This document shows, one piece after another, positions 45,415 to 54,761 of a stretch of DNA of 64,000 bases (position 1 is the stretch's first letter; every line of letters starts with the position of its first letter). The stretch spans positions 1 through 64,000 of the forward strand of contig NZ_RCDB01000002.1 of assembly GCF_003651225.1 (NCBI RefSeq), given 5' to 3'. The stretch comes from Microbacterium telephonicum (lineage in GTDB: Bacteria > Actinomycetota > Actinomycetes > Actinomycetales > Microbacteriaceae). The translations under genes and the position numbers were made by a program. Below the pieces are notes generated by a model that saw only the letters and a program-made list of their open reading frames with translations, was not told where the DNA came from and made no database searches.

Positions 45415-46380
45415 TCAGTCGCCCTCTCGCTGGCTGGGCGGCACGGTGTCGAGCATGACCTGGCCGATGACGGCGCCGGCGGTGACCCCGTCGAACTCCG
45501 CCTCGGGGTCGAGGATGAGGCGGTGCGCGAGCACGGGCTCGGCGAGTGCCTTCACGTCATCGGGGGTGACGTAGCCGCGGCCGTGCGCGACCGCCCAGGT
45601 CTTGGCGGCCTTCGTGAGGGCGAGTGCGCCGCGGACGCTCACACCGAGCCGCACCTGCGTCGCCAGCCGGGTGGCTTCGACGATGCGCGCGATGTAGTCG
45701 AGCACCAGGGGATTCAGGTAGACGTCGCGGGCGATGTCGGCCATGCCGACGACCCCCTGCGGGGTGATGACCGGCGAGACGTCGCGGCGGGCGGTCGCGG
45801 TGCCTTCGAGGATGCGGACGGTGGCGGCGTGGTCGGGGTAGCCGAGGGTCGTCTTCATGAGGAACCGGTCGAGCTGCGCTTCCGGCAGCCGGTAGGTGCC
45901 GGCCTGCTCGACCGGGTTCTGGGTCGCGACGACCAGGAACGGCACACCGACGCGGCGCGTGACGCCGTCGACGGTGACCTGCCCCTCCTCCATGACCTCC
46001 AGCAGCGAGGACTGGGTCTTGGGTGAGGCGCGGTTGATCTCGTCGGCCAGCACGATGTTCGCGAAGATCGGTCCCTGGTGGAACTCGAACGTGCCGCCCC
46101 GCTGGTCGTAGACGGTGATCCCCGTCACATCGCCGGGCAGCAGGTCGGGGGTGAACTGGATGCGGGTGCTCGTGCCCTGCACGGACTGGCCCATCGCGCG
46201 GGCGAGGGAGGTCTTGCCGGTTCCCGGCACGTCCTCCAGCAGCAGGTGGCCCTCGGAGAGCATCGCGGTGAACGCCAGCTCGATGACGTGCCGTTTGCCG
46301 AGCACGACCTGTTCGACGTTGTCGACGAGCTTGGCGAAGGTCTCCTGGAACCAGGCGGTCTGCTCGGAGGTGACGGTCAT
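45415..46380 (-). CDS. MoxR-family AAA+ ATPase
   Basis: A 321-residue AAA+ ATPase. Walker A is LLEDVPGTGKTSLA (~48-61), Walker B is VLADEINRASPKTQSSLLE (~109-127) with Glu, sensor 1 is VATQNPVEQAGTYRLPEAQ, and the arginine-finger region is LDRFLMK. The C-terminal lid carries RGALALTKAAKTWAVAHGR. MoxR ATPases act as chaperones in assembly of protein complexes, working with DUF58/vWA partners such as the next gene. A hairpin with a pyrimidine-rich tail lies between it and the giant gene upstream, which could set different expression levels for the two parts of the cluster. Confidence 0.94.
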   Translation of the reverse strand: MTVTSEQTAWFQETFAKLVDNVEQVVLGKRHVIELAFTAMLSEGHLLLEDVPGTGKTSLARAMGQSVQGTSTRIQFTPDLLPGDVTGITVYDQRGGTFEFHQGPIFANIVLADEINRASPKTQSSLLEVMEEGQVTVDGVTRRVGVPFLVVATQNPVEQAGTYRLPEAQLDRFLMKTTLGYPDHAATVRILEGTATARRDVSPVITPQGVVGMADIARDVYLNPLVLDYIARIVEATRLATQVRLGVSVRGALALTKAAKTWAVAHGRGYVTPDDVKALAEPVLAHRLILDPEAEFDGVTAGAVIGQVMLDTVPPSQREGD

Positions 46381-46419
46381 CGGGGTCCTCTCGGGGAAGG
46401 CGGCGAAGAAAGGGGAGCG

Positions 46420-46445
46420 GTGACGGCCGCGAGGCGGCCGGTCAC
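46420..46445 (-). terminator. Hairpin between the giant surface-protein gene and moxR
   Basis: On the minus strand an imperfect stem (GTGAC plus GGCCGC with one bulge, CTC loop) overlaps the stop codon of the giant gene. It is followed by CGCTCCCCTTTCTT. The pyrimidine tail makes it a candidate partial terminator or attenuator in front of moxR-DUF58-tgm-PP2C. Confidence 0.5.
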
Positions 46446-49400
46446 GGCGCGGGCGGTTCAGGAACCGGCGGCGCCGGGGGAGCGGGTGGATCGGGCGGGT
46501 CGGGCGGCGCGGGCGGCGCGGCGCACTCGAGCACGTAGGCGTCGCGGCCGACGAGACCGTCGAGTCCGGTGAGCGCGCCCTGCCAGCGCAGCTCGTAGGT
46601 CCACGTGACGACGCCGTCGGCGTCGGTCGTCGAGGAGGTCGTCAGGCTCCGGTCCGCGCTGTTGGCCGCGAACACCGGCTGCGGCGGCTCGGCGTCCTCG
46701 CTACGGCATTCGGCCGGGAAGCTCACCCGCGCCGTGTAGGCGGCTCCGGTGGGTGCGACGACGACCGGCTCGCTGCATCCGAACGTCGCCTCGCAGGCAA
46801 CGGCCGTGATCGTCCCCGGGTTCGCACCGAGGGAGAACAGCGAGGCGAAGTCGGTCGTGTCCGCGCTCCCGGCCCGGTAGCGCACGGTGAACGGCGCGTC
46901 GGCACGCAGCGACGGCCCGCTGATGCGCTCCCACGTGTACATGGGGCGGTCGGGGCTGCGGGTGGGACGCTCGTCGATCGTGTAGGTCGCGTCGCCGCGC
47001 GGCGGTGCGATCGTGCCGGTCGGCGTGGCGCTGCCGCTCTGCTGGGTGGTGCCGAACGCCGTGCTGCCGCGGTACTCGGTCACGGCGCACGCCGAGACCG
47101 ACTTCTGCTGCCACAGCGGCGCGGAGAACGTGCGCGTCGCGGTGCCGCCCGCGGCGGCGACGTTCTCGGTCGGGCGGCAGACGGCGCCGTCGGTGAAGCC
47201 GACGAGGATGCGGTCGCCGACGCCGTTCGCCGTCACCGTCGCCGTCGCGGTCACCGAGCCGCTGCCGCCCGACCCCGACGCCGTGACGTCGAGAGTGAGC
47301 GCGGGCGCCCCGATGCCGTTGGCGCGGAACGACAGGGCGGATCCGGACTGCGAGCCGCCCGGGACGGTCGGCAGGTCGAAGCGGGTGAGCGGGGTCGCGG
47401 TGAGGGTCGTCGGGGTGTTCGCGCCGACGTTGTAATCGCGGAAGACCACGGTGTCACCGCGTACCGGCTGGGTGACCTCGCCGCCGGCGCCACCGGCGAG
47501 GCGGACGAACCCGGTCGAGGCGTCCAGTCCGCCGACGGTGATCGTGGCCAGACCCCCGGCGGGCGCGTTGGGGGTCGGCTCGAAGCCCGCGCTGGTCGGC
47601 GCCGCCGGCGACGCGTACGACCACGCGGTCACCTGCACCACCCCGCGCGACTCGCCCACGGCGTTGAACGCGCGCGCCTGGTAGGTCAGCTGCTGGCCGG
47701 CGGGCGCGCTGATCGGCGGGCAGACCCCGCCGGCGTCGCAGGTGGCGACCACGGCGCCGTCGAGGGTGATCCGGTACCCGTCGACCGACGGGTACGACGG
47801 CGAGCCGCCGATGACGCGCAGGGTGACGCCGGTGCCGGTGTAGCCGGTCCAGTCCACGCGTGTCGGCGCGGAAGGCAGGCCCTGCAGGTCGAGGGTCACG
47901 CGGCCGTCGCGGTCGCCGCTGGACTGGCGGCCCTGCGCGTCGGCGACGGTGAACGACGCGGTGCAGTCGGCGGCGCCGGGGGTGTCGGCTCCCCACGACG
48001 CGCGGATCACGCCGGTGCCGGCGGTGCGGAAAGTCACTCCGGGGCAGGCGACCGGGTCGGTCACCGAGACGAGGGCCAACGGCGTGCCCGGGAGCGGATT
48101 GACCTCGCCGCCCGCACCGATCACCGTGATCGTGCACGACGTGTTGCCCGACGCCTGCGAACACGTCTGCGCGGTCGAGCCGCCCTTCGGCAGCAGCGAG
48201 GGGGCCGGTCCCACGACGAGGTTCAGGGCGGCCGGGCGGGCGTTGGGATGACTGGGCAGCGTGACCGCCGCCGCCTCCTCCCGACCGGGGCGTGCGGTGT
48301 CGGCCGCCGTGATCGTGACCTGTCGGCCGTCGCGCACGACGGTGAACTGGTCGCCGCGGTACGACAGGTCGTACTGCAGGCTCGGGTAGTCCTCCTTGCC
48401 CGCCCAGCCGACCATGTCCTGCAGGTCGTAGGTGCCGGTCGAACCGGGACTCACCGTGATCGACGCGCTGCGGAGGATCGGCTCGGGCTGTTCGGCCTCG
48501 ATGTCGACCCGCACGGTCAGGAACGTCCAGTCGTCCTGGATGTCCAGCCGCACCGGCACGACGCACGTGTCGGTCCACGGGGAGCCGGAACCGGCCGTGT
48601 ACCGGATCGTGGTGCCCGACGCGACCGCGCACTGCGCGGCAGGGCGAGCACCTCCGGCGCGCACGCCGTCGCCGTCGACGACGAGGCTCGCGCCGTCGGG
48701 GACGGCGACGGCGGCGGCCATGTCGAGGTCGGCGGACTGGTTCTCGAGCACGTCGATGCGCCCGGCATCCGCGCGCAGGCCCAGGCGGATGTCGCGATCG
48801 CCCGGTACGCGCAGGAACCCGTACGAGGTGACGGGGCGACCGTCGAAGGAGGTACCGGTCACCTCGAACGGGATCAGCAGCGACTCCTCGGGCACCTCGC
48901 CGGAGATCTCCCAGCCCGACACGCGGATGCCCGGGTGCGTGCCCCACAGCGACAGGCTGAGACCGGAGACGTCGCCGGTGTTCCACGAGACCTTGCCCTG
49001 GAGCACGTCGATCCCGTCGGCGAACGCGTCGCGGGTCTCGATCGTGAGGGTCGTGTCGGCGACCGTGGGGTAATCGGCGACCGGGTCGCGCACCACCTTG
49101 ACGACGATCATGCCGATCGACGTGTCGCGCGCCTCGTTGACGACCGTGTACGAGAACGAGAATGTGCCGGTCACCTCACCGGCCCGCAGCGTCACGGCGT
49201 CGCCGTCGATGTCGCCGATCATCCCGGCCAGCTGCGCGTACTCGTCGGTGCCGGGTACCGCATTGGGGGCGACCTCGACGAGCGAGAGCGCACCGCCGGC
49301 GGGGTCGATGTCGTTGTCGGCGGGGCGCAGCACGGCCTGGCTCGCGCTGCCGGCCTGCAGCTGCAGGTAGTCGCTGAAGGTCACGGGGCTCGGGTCGGAT

Positions 49401-52400
49401 TCCGCCGCGAGCACCCCGACGCGCACCTGCGCGGTCCCCGTCGCCCCCTCGGCATCGCGCACCTGGTAGCTGAACGCGTCCTGCCCGCTGAAGCCCTCCC
49501 GGCTCGTGTAGACGATCGCGTCGCCCTCCGCCGAGATCGCGGCGGTGCCCGCCGCCGGCTGCGTCGCGATGCGGTCGAGGGTGACGGCGTCGCCGTCGGG
49601 GTCGGCGGCGAACGCGTCGAAGGGGATGCGCACCGACTCGCCGCTGAGGACACGTCCCTCGAGGATGCCGGGCAGCGGCGGACGGTTCGACTCGTCGCCG
49701 ACGACCGTCACGATGATGCGGGCGTCGTCGACGGCCTCGGGGAAGCCGAGCCGGAAGATGCGATAACCGATGGCATAGGTGCCGGGGGTGTCGGGGGCGA
49801 GATAGCGCACCGTGCGCCCGGAGGCGAAGGCGAGGCCGGCACCCGACTCGTTGACGATCTGCGACGGGTCGAGGGAGATGAGCGCACCGGCCGGTGCGGA
49901 GTCGTTGCGGAGGGCGGGGATGTCGATCTGCGCCCCGGCACGCACCGTGACGGCGTCGTCGACGGCGATCGGGCGCGACGCGGTCGGCGGCGGCAGCAGG
50001 ATGACGGTGAGCTCGCCCTCGGCGGTGGCCGCGGCGCTGCCGGAGCCGTCGGAGAGCGTGTAGCGCACGACGCCGAGGCGTCCCGGCTGACCCGAATCGG
50101 TCGAGCCGCTGACCCGGATGATGCTCTGGCCGACGAGGTCGACCGACAGCGAGGCGAGCGGATCGCCTTCGGGACGCAGGTCGCTGACGAGCAGCACGAG
50201 GCCGGACGGATTGACGACCGGGCCGAACACGTCGACCGCGGTGTCCTCACTGGGGCGGACGAAAGCCGTGAGCGGCGGCGTCGAGATGACGGCGGCGGCG
50301 GGGTCGCGCAGCGTCACACGCACGATCCCGGCGACCTCGCCCCGCGAATCGCGCACGGTGTACTGCACGAGGTAGGAGCCCGCCGCAGGAGCGCTGAACT
50401 CCATCGTCAGACCCGTCGCGTTGGCGGTCACCGCGGCGCCGGCCTCGTCGAGCACCGCCGTCTTCGTCAGCTGCGGCGGGCCGGCGGCGCCGGTGACGTG
50501 CGAGGTCACGTCGATCTCGACGGGGGAGCCGGCGACACCCACGACGGCGAAGCTACCGGCGGTGAGCTGCGGTGAGCCGGTGACCGTGACGGTGAACGTC
50601 GACTGGGCGGTCGCGCCGCGGGCATCCGCGACGGTCACGGTGATGGGCGCCTCGAACTCGGCCTCGGCGTTCGGGTCGTCGTGCTGATAGGAGACGGTGC
50701 CGTCGGGCTGCGCGGCGACGGTGCCCTGACCCGCACCGACCGCATCGACGAGGTAGAGCGGGTCGCCGTCGGGGTCGACCCAGCCGCGGAGGGCGTCGAC
50801 GGTGACGGTCCCGCCCGGCACGACGCTCGGCTGTGGGGCGGTCGCGAGGCACCCGTCGACGCCGCACCACACCGGCGGGCTGTTCTCGCCCTCGTCGCGC
50901 ACCGTCAGGGTGACAGTCGCGGTACCGGAGTACAGGCCGTCGGCGCTCGTGCCGTCGGTCACGCGGTAGCTGAAGCTCGCCGAGCCGCTCGCTCCATCGG
51001 CGACAGCCACCGCGAGCTGCTGCTCGGCGCCTGCGAACCCGACCGTGCCGAAGGCGGGATCCAGCCCCGTGACGGAGGAGGGGTCGATGCTGAGGACGTC
51101 CTCGTTCGGGTCGTGGTCGTTCAGCAGCACCGGCAGGATCGCCGACGAACCGGCACGGACGCCGAACGCGTCGTCGACGGCGACGGGGGGCTTGGGGTCG
51201 ATGACCCGCTCCGAGACGGTGTCCTGCTCCGGGGAATTCGTCGCCTCGGCCTGCAGATCCCACTGCTGCGAAGAGGGGATCAGCTCGCCGTCGGGCACGC
51301 GCCACACCCACCCCGACGACTGCTCGTTCAGGGCGATGCGCGTGGCGTTCGCGATGAACTCGGGCACGATCTGCTCGCCGAGCGCACCGGATCCGTAGTC
51401 GAGGTCGCGGAGCACCTCGTCGCCGCTGGACCAGAGCAGGCCGTCGCCGGAGCCGTCGCGCAGCCAGGCGGCGTAGACGACACCGTCGAAGGTGACGGGA
51501 GCCGCGGGCGTGCCGGTGCTCTCGTCGACCACACGCCGCGTCGTCCCGGCATCCGTGTCGACGAGGATGAGCCCCGCGGCATCCGCAATGTACGCGGTGC
51601 CGGCGGCGTCGCCGGCGCGCTGCAGCCGTGCGCCGACCTGGGCGTCGGTGCCGATGGGCTCGTCGCGCCCCTGCACCCGGATGTCGCCGGTGGTCTCGTC
51701 CAACAGCAGCCAGCGGTCGCCGGCTGCGCTCAACTGCACGGAGGCGGGCGCTCCCGGCACCGGATCGTCGCCGAGGACGCGGCCGGTGCGGATGTCGGCG
51801 CGGATGATGCGTCCCTCGGCGGCGGAGTAGGCGTACACGATACCCGACGGGGTCGCGGCGATAGCGTCGGCGGAGAAGCGGGGACGCTCGGCGCCGGGCT
51901 CGACCTCGACGTCGGAGTACGGGTCGACGGCGAGGGCCTCTCCGCCGCCGGAGAGGGTGGCGACGGAGACGGCGCCGAGGTCGGTGCGGAAGGCGAGGAA
52001 GTCGCCCGCCGCGCTGACGGTGTCGGTGCCGGCGGGGGTGCGGGTGTACGCGTCCTCCGTCGTCGCCGTGAGGTCGATCGGGGCGGCCAGGTCGACATCG
52101 GCGAACTGCGTGTCGCCGTCGCTGAAGACGAACACGCGGTCGGAGGTCTGCGCCAGCGCGCTCGCGTTCTCGGCGGTCCTGACGGTGTCGAGTTCGCCGA
52201 GCTCGAGGTTGACGCGCGCATACCCGTCGGCCGCGCCCGTCTGCACGGCCCAGACCGTCCCGTCGTCCAACGGCGTCTGTCGAGCCTCGAAACCGGGCCA
52301 GACGACCGCGAGCGTCACGACGAGGGCCGCGACGATGGCGACCGCGCCAGCCCCGACGAGCGTGCCGATCCGCGGCCGCGGGCGCGGCTGCGCGCTCCCG

Positions 52401-52405
52401 GCCAT
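46442..52405 (-). CDS. Giant membrane-anchored Ig-like/Fn3 surface protein
   Basis: A 1987-residue protein. One N-terminal transmembrane anchor (~14-36) leaves nearly everything outside the cell. Residues ~45-420 look like a repetitive beta structure, probably a propeller (YIADAAGLILVDTDAG and similar strands). From ~425 there are tandem Ig/cadherin-like domains marked by VAVDDAFGVRAGSSA, LNDHDPNEDV, GWVDPDGDPLYLVD, ADPDGDAVTLD and DIDPAGGALSL, followed by Fn3-like domains in the last ~500 residues (APTRVDWTGYTGTGVTLRV). The C-terminus is proline-rich (PPDPPDPPAPPAPPVPEPP). By position it matches Fn3 of the bifidobacterial PFNA cluster, whose Fn3 domains bind host cytokine. A ligand here is unknown. 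The start overlaps the kinase stop as TGATG, and few Cys are present. Confidence 0.88.
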   Translation of the reverse strand: MAGSAQPRPRPRIGTLVGAGAVAIVAALVVTLAVVWPGFEARQTPLDDGTVWAVQTGAADGYARVNLELGELDTVRTAENASALAQTSDRVFVFSDGDTQFADVDLAAPIDLTATTEDAYTRTPAGTDTVSAAGDFLAFRTDLGAVSVATLSGGGEALAVDPYSDVEVEPGAERPRFSADAIAATPSGIVYAYSAAEGRIIRADIRTGRVLGDDPVPGAPASVQLSAAGDRWLLLDETTGDIRVQGRDEPIGTDAQVGARLQRAGDAAGTAYIADAAGLILVDTDAGTTRRVVDESTGTPAAPVTFDGVVYAAWLRDGSGDGLLWSSGDEVLRDLDYGSGALGEQIVPEFIANATRIALNEQSSGWVWRVPDGELIPSSQQWDLQAEATNSPEQDTVSERVIDPKPPVAVDDAFGVRAGSSAILPVLLNDHDPNEDVLSIDPSSVTGLDPAFGTVGFAGAEQQLAVAVADGASGSASFSYRVTDGTSADGLYSGTATVTLTVRDEGENSPPVWCGVDGCLATAPQPSVVPGGTVTVDALRGWVDPDGDPLYLVDAVGAGQGTVAAQPDGTVSYQHDDPNAEAEFEAPITVTVADARGATAQSTFTVTVTGSPQLTAGSFAVVGVAGSPVEIDVTSHVTGAAGPPQLTKTAVLDEAGAAVTANATGLTMEFSAPAAGSYLVQYTVRDSRGEVAGIVRVTLRDPAAAVISTPPLTAFVRPSEDTAVDVFGPVVNPSGLVLLVSDLRPEGDPLASLSVDLVGQSIIRVSGSTDSGQPGRLGVVRYTLSDGSGSAAATAEGELTVILLPPPTASRPIAVDDAVTVRAGAQIDIPALRNDSAPAGALISLDPSQIVNESGAGLAFASGRTVRYLAPDTPGTYAIGYRIFRLGFPEAVDDARIIVTVVGDESNRPPLPGILEGRVLSGESVRIPFDAFAADPDGDAVTLDRIATQPAAGTAAISAEGDAIVYTSREGFSGQDAFSYQVRDAEGATGTAQVRVGVLAAESDPSPVTFSDYLQLQAGSASQAVLRPADNDIDPAGGALSLVEVAPNAVPGTDEYAQLAGMIGDIDGDAVTLRAGEVTGTFSFSYTVVNEARDTSIGMIVVKVVRDPVADYPTVADTTLTIETRDAFADGIDVLQGKVSWNTGDVSGLSLSLWGTHPGIRVSGWEISGEVPEESLLIPFEVTGTSFDGRPVTSYGFLRVPGDRDIRLGLRADAGRIDVLENQSADLDMAAAVAVPDGASLVVDGDGVRAGGARPAAQCAVASGTTIRYTAGSGSPWTDTCVVPVRLDIQDDWTFLTVRVDIEAEQPEPILRSASITVSPGSTGTYDLQDMVGWAGKEDYPSLQYDLSYRGDQFTVVRDGRQVTITAADTARPGREEAAAVTLPSHPNARPAALNLVVGPAPSLLPKGGSTAQTCSQASGNTSCTITVIGAGGEVNPLPGTPLALVSVTDPVACPGVTFRTAGTGVIRASWGADTPGAADCTASFTVADAQGRQSSGDRDGRVTLDLQGLPSAPTRVDWTGYTGTGVTLRVIGGSPSYPSVDGYRITLDGAVVATCDAGGVCPPISAPAGQQLTYQARAFNAVGESRGVVQVTAWSYASPAAPTSAGFEPTPNAPAGGLATITVGGLDASTGFVRLAGGAGGEVTQPVRGDTVVFRDYNVGANTPTTLTATPLTRFDLPTVPGGSQSGSALSFRANGIGAPALTLDVTASGSGGSGSVTATATVTANGVGDRILVGFTDGAVCRPTENVAAAGGTATRTFSAPLWQQKSVSACAVTEYRGSTAFGTTQQSGSATPTGTIAPPRGDATYTIDERPTRSPDRPMYTWERISGPSLRADAPFTVRYRAGSADTTDFASLFSLGANPGTITAVACEATFGCSEPVVVAPTGAAYTARVSFPAECRSEDAEPPQPVFAANSADRSLTTSSTTDADGVVTWTYELRWQGALTGLDGLVGRDAYVLECAAPPAPPDPPDPPAPPAPPVPEPPAP

Positions 52406-53547
52406 CAGCCGCCTCCCCACAGCATCGCGACGAGCGCCGCGGCGCCGCCGAGGAGCAGGATCGCGGCGCCCGACAGGGAGAGCACGAGCGGCAGGCGGGA
52501 GCGGCGCGCGGGCTCGGAGCCGGCCAGCACCGTCCCGTCGTCGGGGGCGCGGCGGGTCGGGGCCGCGGGGGCGCGGCGCGGGCGCGGGGAGACGTACTCG
52601 ACGGTCGGGCGGGACGGACCCCGGGGACGGTCGTCGGCGAAGTCGATGGCGCCGCCGGCGGCGGCCCACTCGTCGTGGGCGACCTCGAGGGGGGTCGCGG
52701 GCAGACCGAGGGCGAGTTGGGCGGATTGCAGGTCCTGGGCGAACTCGACAGCGGTCGCGTGGCGGGCGCCGGGGTCCTTGTGCATCGCCCGCGCGAGCAC
52801 GGCCTCGAGGTCGGCCGGCACGTCGCCGCGCCCGGTGGGGGTGTAGGTGGCGCGGCGGATGCGGGTCTTCAACGCCTCCCGGGTGTTCTGGCCGCTGCCG
52901 GGACGCTCGAACGGGCTGTGGCCGGCCAGGAGCGAATACACCGTCGCACCGAGCCCCCACACCTCGGCGGCGATCGAGCCCGAGATCTTCTCGTCGATGA
53001 TCTCGGGCGCCGACCACGGCACCGACATCGCGAACACCTCGTCGGCTCCCTCGCGTCCGCCCACCGCGGCCGCGATGCCGAAGTCGCTCAGCACGGGCGC
53101 GCCGAAGGTCGTCACGAGGATGTTGGACGGCTTGATGTCTCGGTGCAGCAGACCCGAACGGTGGGCGGTCTCCAGGGCCGAGGAGACCTTGATCCCGATC
53201 TGCAACACCTCGGCGACCGGGATCACCTCTCGCCGGTAGCGGGTGGTGAGCGAGGTGGGGCAGAACTCCATCACGAGGTAGGGCCGGCCGTCGGCCGAGA
53301 TGCCCGCCTCGTAGATCGTGAGGATGCTGGGGTGCGAGCTCAGCCGGGCCATGATGTCGGCCTCGGCGTTGAACATGCGCAGCAGGCCCTCATCGACGAT
53401 GTCGCGCAGCAGCACCTTGACGGCGACGGGGCGGCGGGGGAGGTTCTGCTCGAACAGGAACACGTCGGCGAAGCCGCCGGTGCCCAGCGGACGGACATAC
53501 GTGAACCCGGCCAGGACCGGTGGCGCGGAAGGCAGACGACCGGCCAC
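52405..53547 (-). CDS. Membrane-anchored Ser/Thr protein kinase
   Basis: A 380-residue Hanks-type kinase with a short juxtamembrane linker and one C-terminal transmembrane helix (~352-376). There is no extracellular PASTA domain, so any sensing must come from partners. Catalytic features: GTGGFADVF glycine loop (22-30), Lys44 in VAVKVL, HRDIKPSN (135-142; Asp137), DFG (155-157) and the SAPEII segment. Helix-F Asp is replaced by Glu (AAEVWGLG). The linker has DDGTVLAG with Thr339, echoing the TVL repeats in the membrane protein encoded downstream. It matches Pkb2 of the PFNA cluster by position. It starts with GTG after a 93-bp gap and is probably the head of the kinase-to-PP2C transcript. Confidence 0.93.
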   Translation of the reverse strand: MAGRLPSAPPVLAGFTYVRPLGTGGFADVFLFEQNLPRRPVAVKVLLRDIVDEGLLRMFNAEADIMARLSSHPSILTIYEAGISADGRPYLVMEFCPTSLTTRYRREVIPVAEVLQIGIKVSSALETAHRSGLLHRDIKPSNILVTTFGAPVLSDFGIAAAVGGREGADEVFAMSVPWSAPEIIDEKISGSIAAEVWGLGATVYSLLAGHSPFERPGSGQNTREALKTRIRRATYTPTGRGDVPADLEAVLARAMHKDPGARHATAVEFAQDLQSAQLALGLPATPLEVAHDEWAAAGGAIDFADDRPRGPSRPTVEYVSPRPRRAPAAPTRRAPDDGTVLAGSEPARRSRLPLVLSLSGAAILLLGGAAALVAMLWGGG

Positions 53548-53640
53548 GGTCAGCCGTCCGTCTCGGGATATCCACGGCCGCTGAACACCCCCTCAGCCTA
53601 GAGCGCGCGGGGGCCCGGAACCGGCAGGTCTGCGCCTCGA

Positions 53641-54291
53641 TCAGGAGGCTGCGCCGTCGACGGCGAAGCGGGACACCTCGACGATCGCGTCGAAGTACGA
53701 CAGCAGGGCGTTCGGGATGTCGCCCAACGGCGTCGACAGCACCGCCAGCACGAGGCGCTTCGAATCGGGCCGCGGGTACCAGTACTGCACGACGAGCCGT
53801 CGACGGGTGAACTCCTGACCGGCCTCGCTCTCGACCTGCACCTCGACGCGGTGCACGCGCACGACCTCCCCGCCGCCGAACGGGCGGCGGACGGCGGTCG
53901 GCGCGAGCTCGGGGGCGATCGTCGGCAGGCTCGCCTCGAGCACCGCGAGCACGCGATCCGGCGCCGTGCCGATCGCGGGGCTCATCCGGACCCGATCGTC
54001 GTCGTAGAGGGTGAGCGTCGCCGACATGGGATCGCCGGGGCCGAGCTCGGTCTGCAACAGCAGCAGGCGGCCCTGCGCCGCGCGCGCGGCGCGGGCGGCC
54101 TCGACCAGATCGTCGCGCATGCGTCGCCGCGCCGTCGCGTGCTGGTCGGCGGCCCCGAGAGTGCCCCGCGCGACTGCGGTCGCCGACGCGCGTGCGGCGT
54201 CATCCGATTCCAGATCGACTCGCCACCACGTGCCGATGAGGCGGAAGACGAGCTCGGCGTCGGCGGGCGGCTGCGTGCGCGGATCGGTCAC
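53641..54291 (-). CDS. Uncharacterised protein of the WXG100-associated unit
   Basis: Not recognised as a named family. The 216-residue protein has no signal peptide or membrane helix. Its first ~80 residues (AELVFRLIGTWWRVDL, then HATARRRMRDDLVEAARAARAAQG) are helical. The rest is predicted beta, including VLAVLEASLPTIAPELAP and VQVESEAGQEFTRRRLVVQYWYPRP, which look like a compact alpha/beta domain with some resemblance to T7SS accessory (ESX-protein-associated) proteins. The start is the GTG at 54291, overlapping the lipoprotein stop as GTGA. It is the last gene of the WXG-hydrolase-lipoprotein unit. The gap of 93 bp to the kinase gene probably contains that gene's promoter. Confidence 0.72.
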   Translation of the reverse strand: MTDPRTQPPADAELVFRLIGTWWRVDLESDDAARASATAVARGTLGAADQHATARRRMRDDLVEAARAARAAQGRLLLLQTELGPGDPMSATLTLYDDDRVRMSPAIGTAPDRVLAVLEASLPTIAPELAPTAVRRPFGGGEVVRVHRVEVQVESEAGQEFTRRRLVVQYWYPRPDSKRLVLAVLSTPLGDIPNALLSYFDAIVEVSRFAVDGAAS

Positions 54292-54761
54292 AGCGCGTCG
54301 AGGTCGCCGCGCATGAGGGTGAGGGCGCCATCGTACAGCGGCGTGAGAGCGTCCGGCAGCCCGTCCACGGCCACCGAGATGTCGAGGATGTGGCTCGCCT
54401 CGGTGTCGTCGCGGGCGAGGAAGGTCACCTGGTCCACATCGTCGGGGAGCGTGTCGCGCACGGCCGTCAGCATCGCCGTGAGCGACTCGGTGGTGACCGG
54501 GTCGTCGCCCGAGACGACGACGGCGACCGTGAGAACGCGCGCCGCACCGGACTGGTTCTCGACGATGCCGGTGTCCTGCACGCGCGGTTCGGCGGCCATG
54601 ACCGCGGCCCGCATCTCGGGGAACGTCACGGTCTGCTGCCCTTCTGTGGTGACGGGTGTCGGCTCGACGGGGCCGGCGGGTGCGCACGCCACGAGGGGTG
54701 CGCACACGAGGATGAGGCCGAGGAGCACGGCGCGCGGGGCGCGTCGAGGCGGGTGCGGCAT
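54288..54761 (-). CDS. Small secreted lipoprotein
   Basis: A 157-residue protein whose N-terminus (PRRAPRAVLLGLILVCAPLVAC) is a lipoprotein signal peptide with a LVAC lipobox, Cys26. The mature part is ~130 residues, acidic, with alternating strands and helices (TVAVVVSGDDPVTTESLTAML, ILDISVAVDGLPDALTPLYDG). The family is unknown to me. The ATG at 54761 is preferred; AAGGAGG lies six bases upstream and the codon overlaps the stop of the hydrolase gene as TGATG. It would sit on the outer face of the membrane beside the other cluster products. Confidence 0.8.
   Translation of the reverse strand: MPHPPRRAPRAVLLGLILVCAPLVACAPAGPVEPTPVTTEGQQTVTFPEMRAAVMAAEPRVQDTGIVENQSGAARVLTVAVVVSGDDPVTTESLTAMLTAVRDTLPDDVDQVTFLARDDTEASHILDISVAVDGLPDALTPLYDGALTLMRGDLDAL

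Noticed and set aside
48248..50575. A 775-codon frame and others antisense to the giant gene
   Set aside because: The sense frame has clear Ig-like domains and GC3 bias; the antisense frames are Arg/Asp/His-rich shadows.
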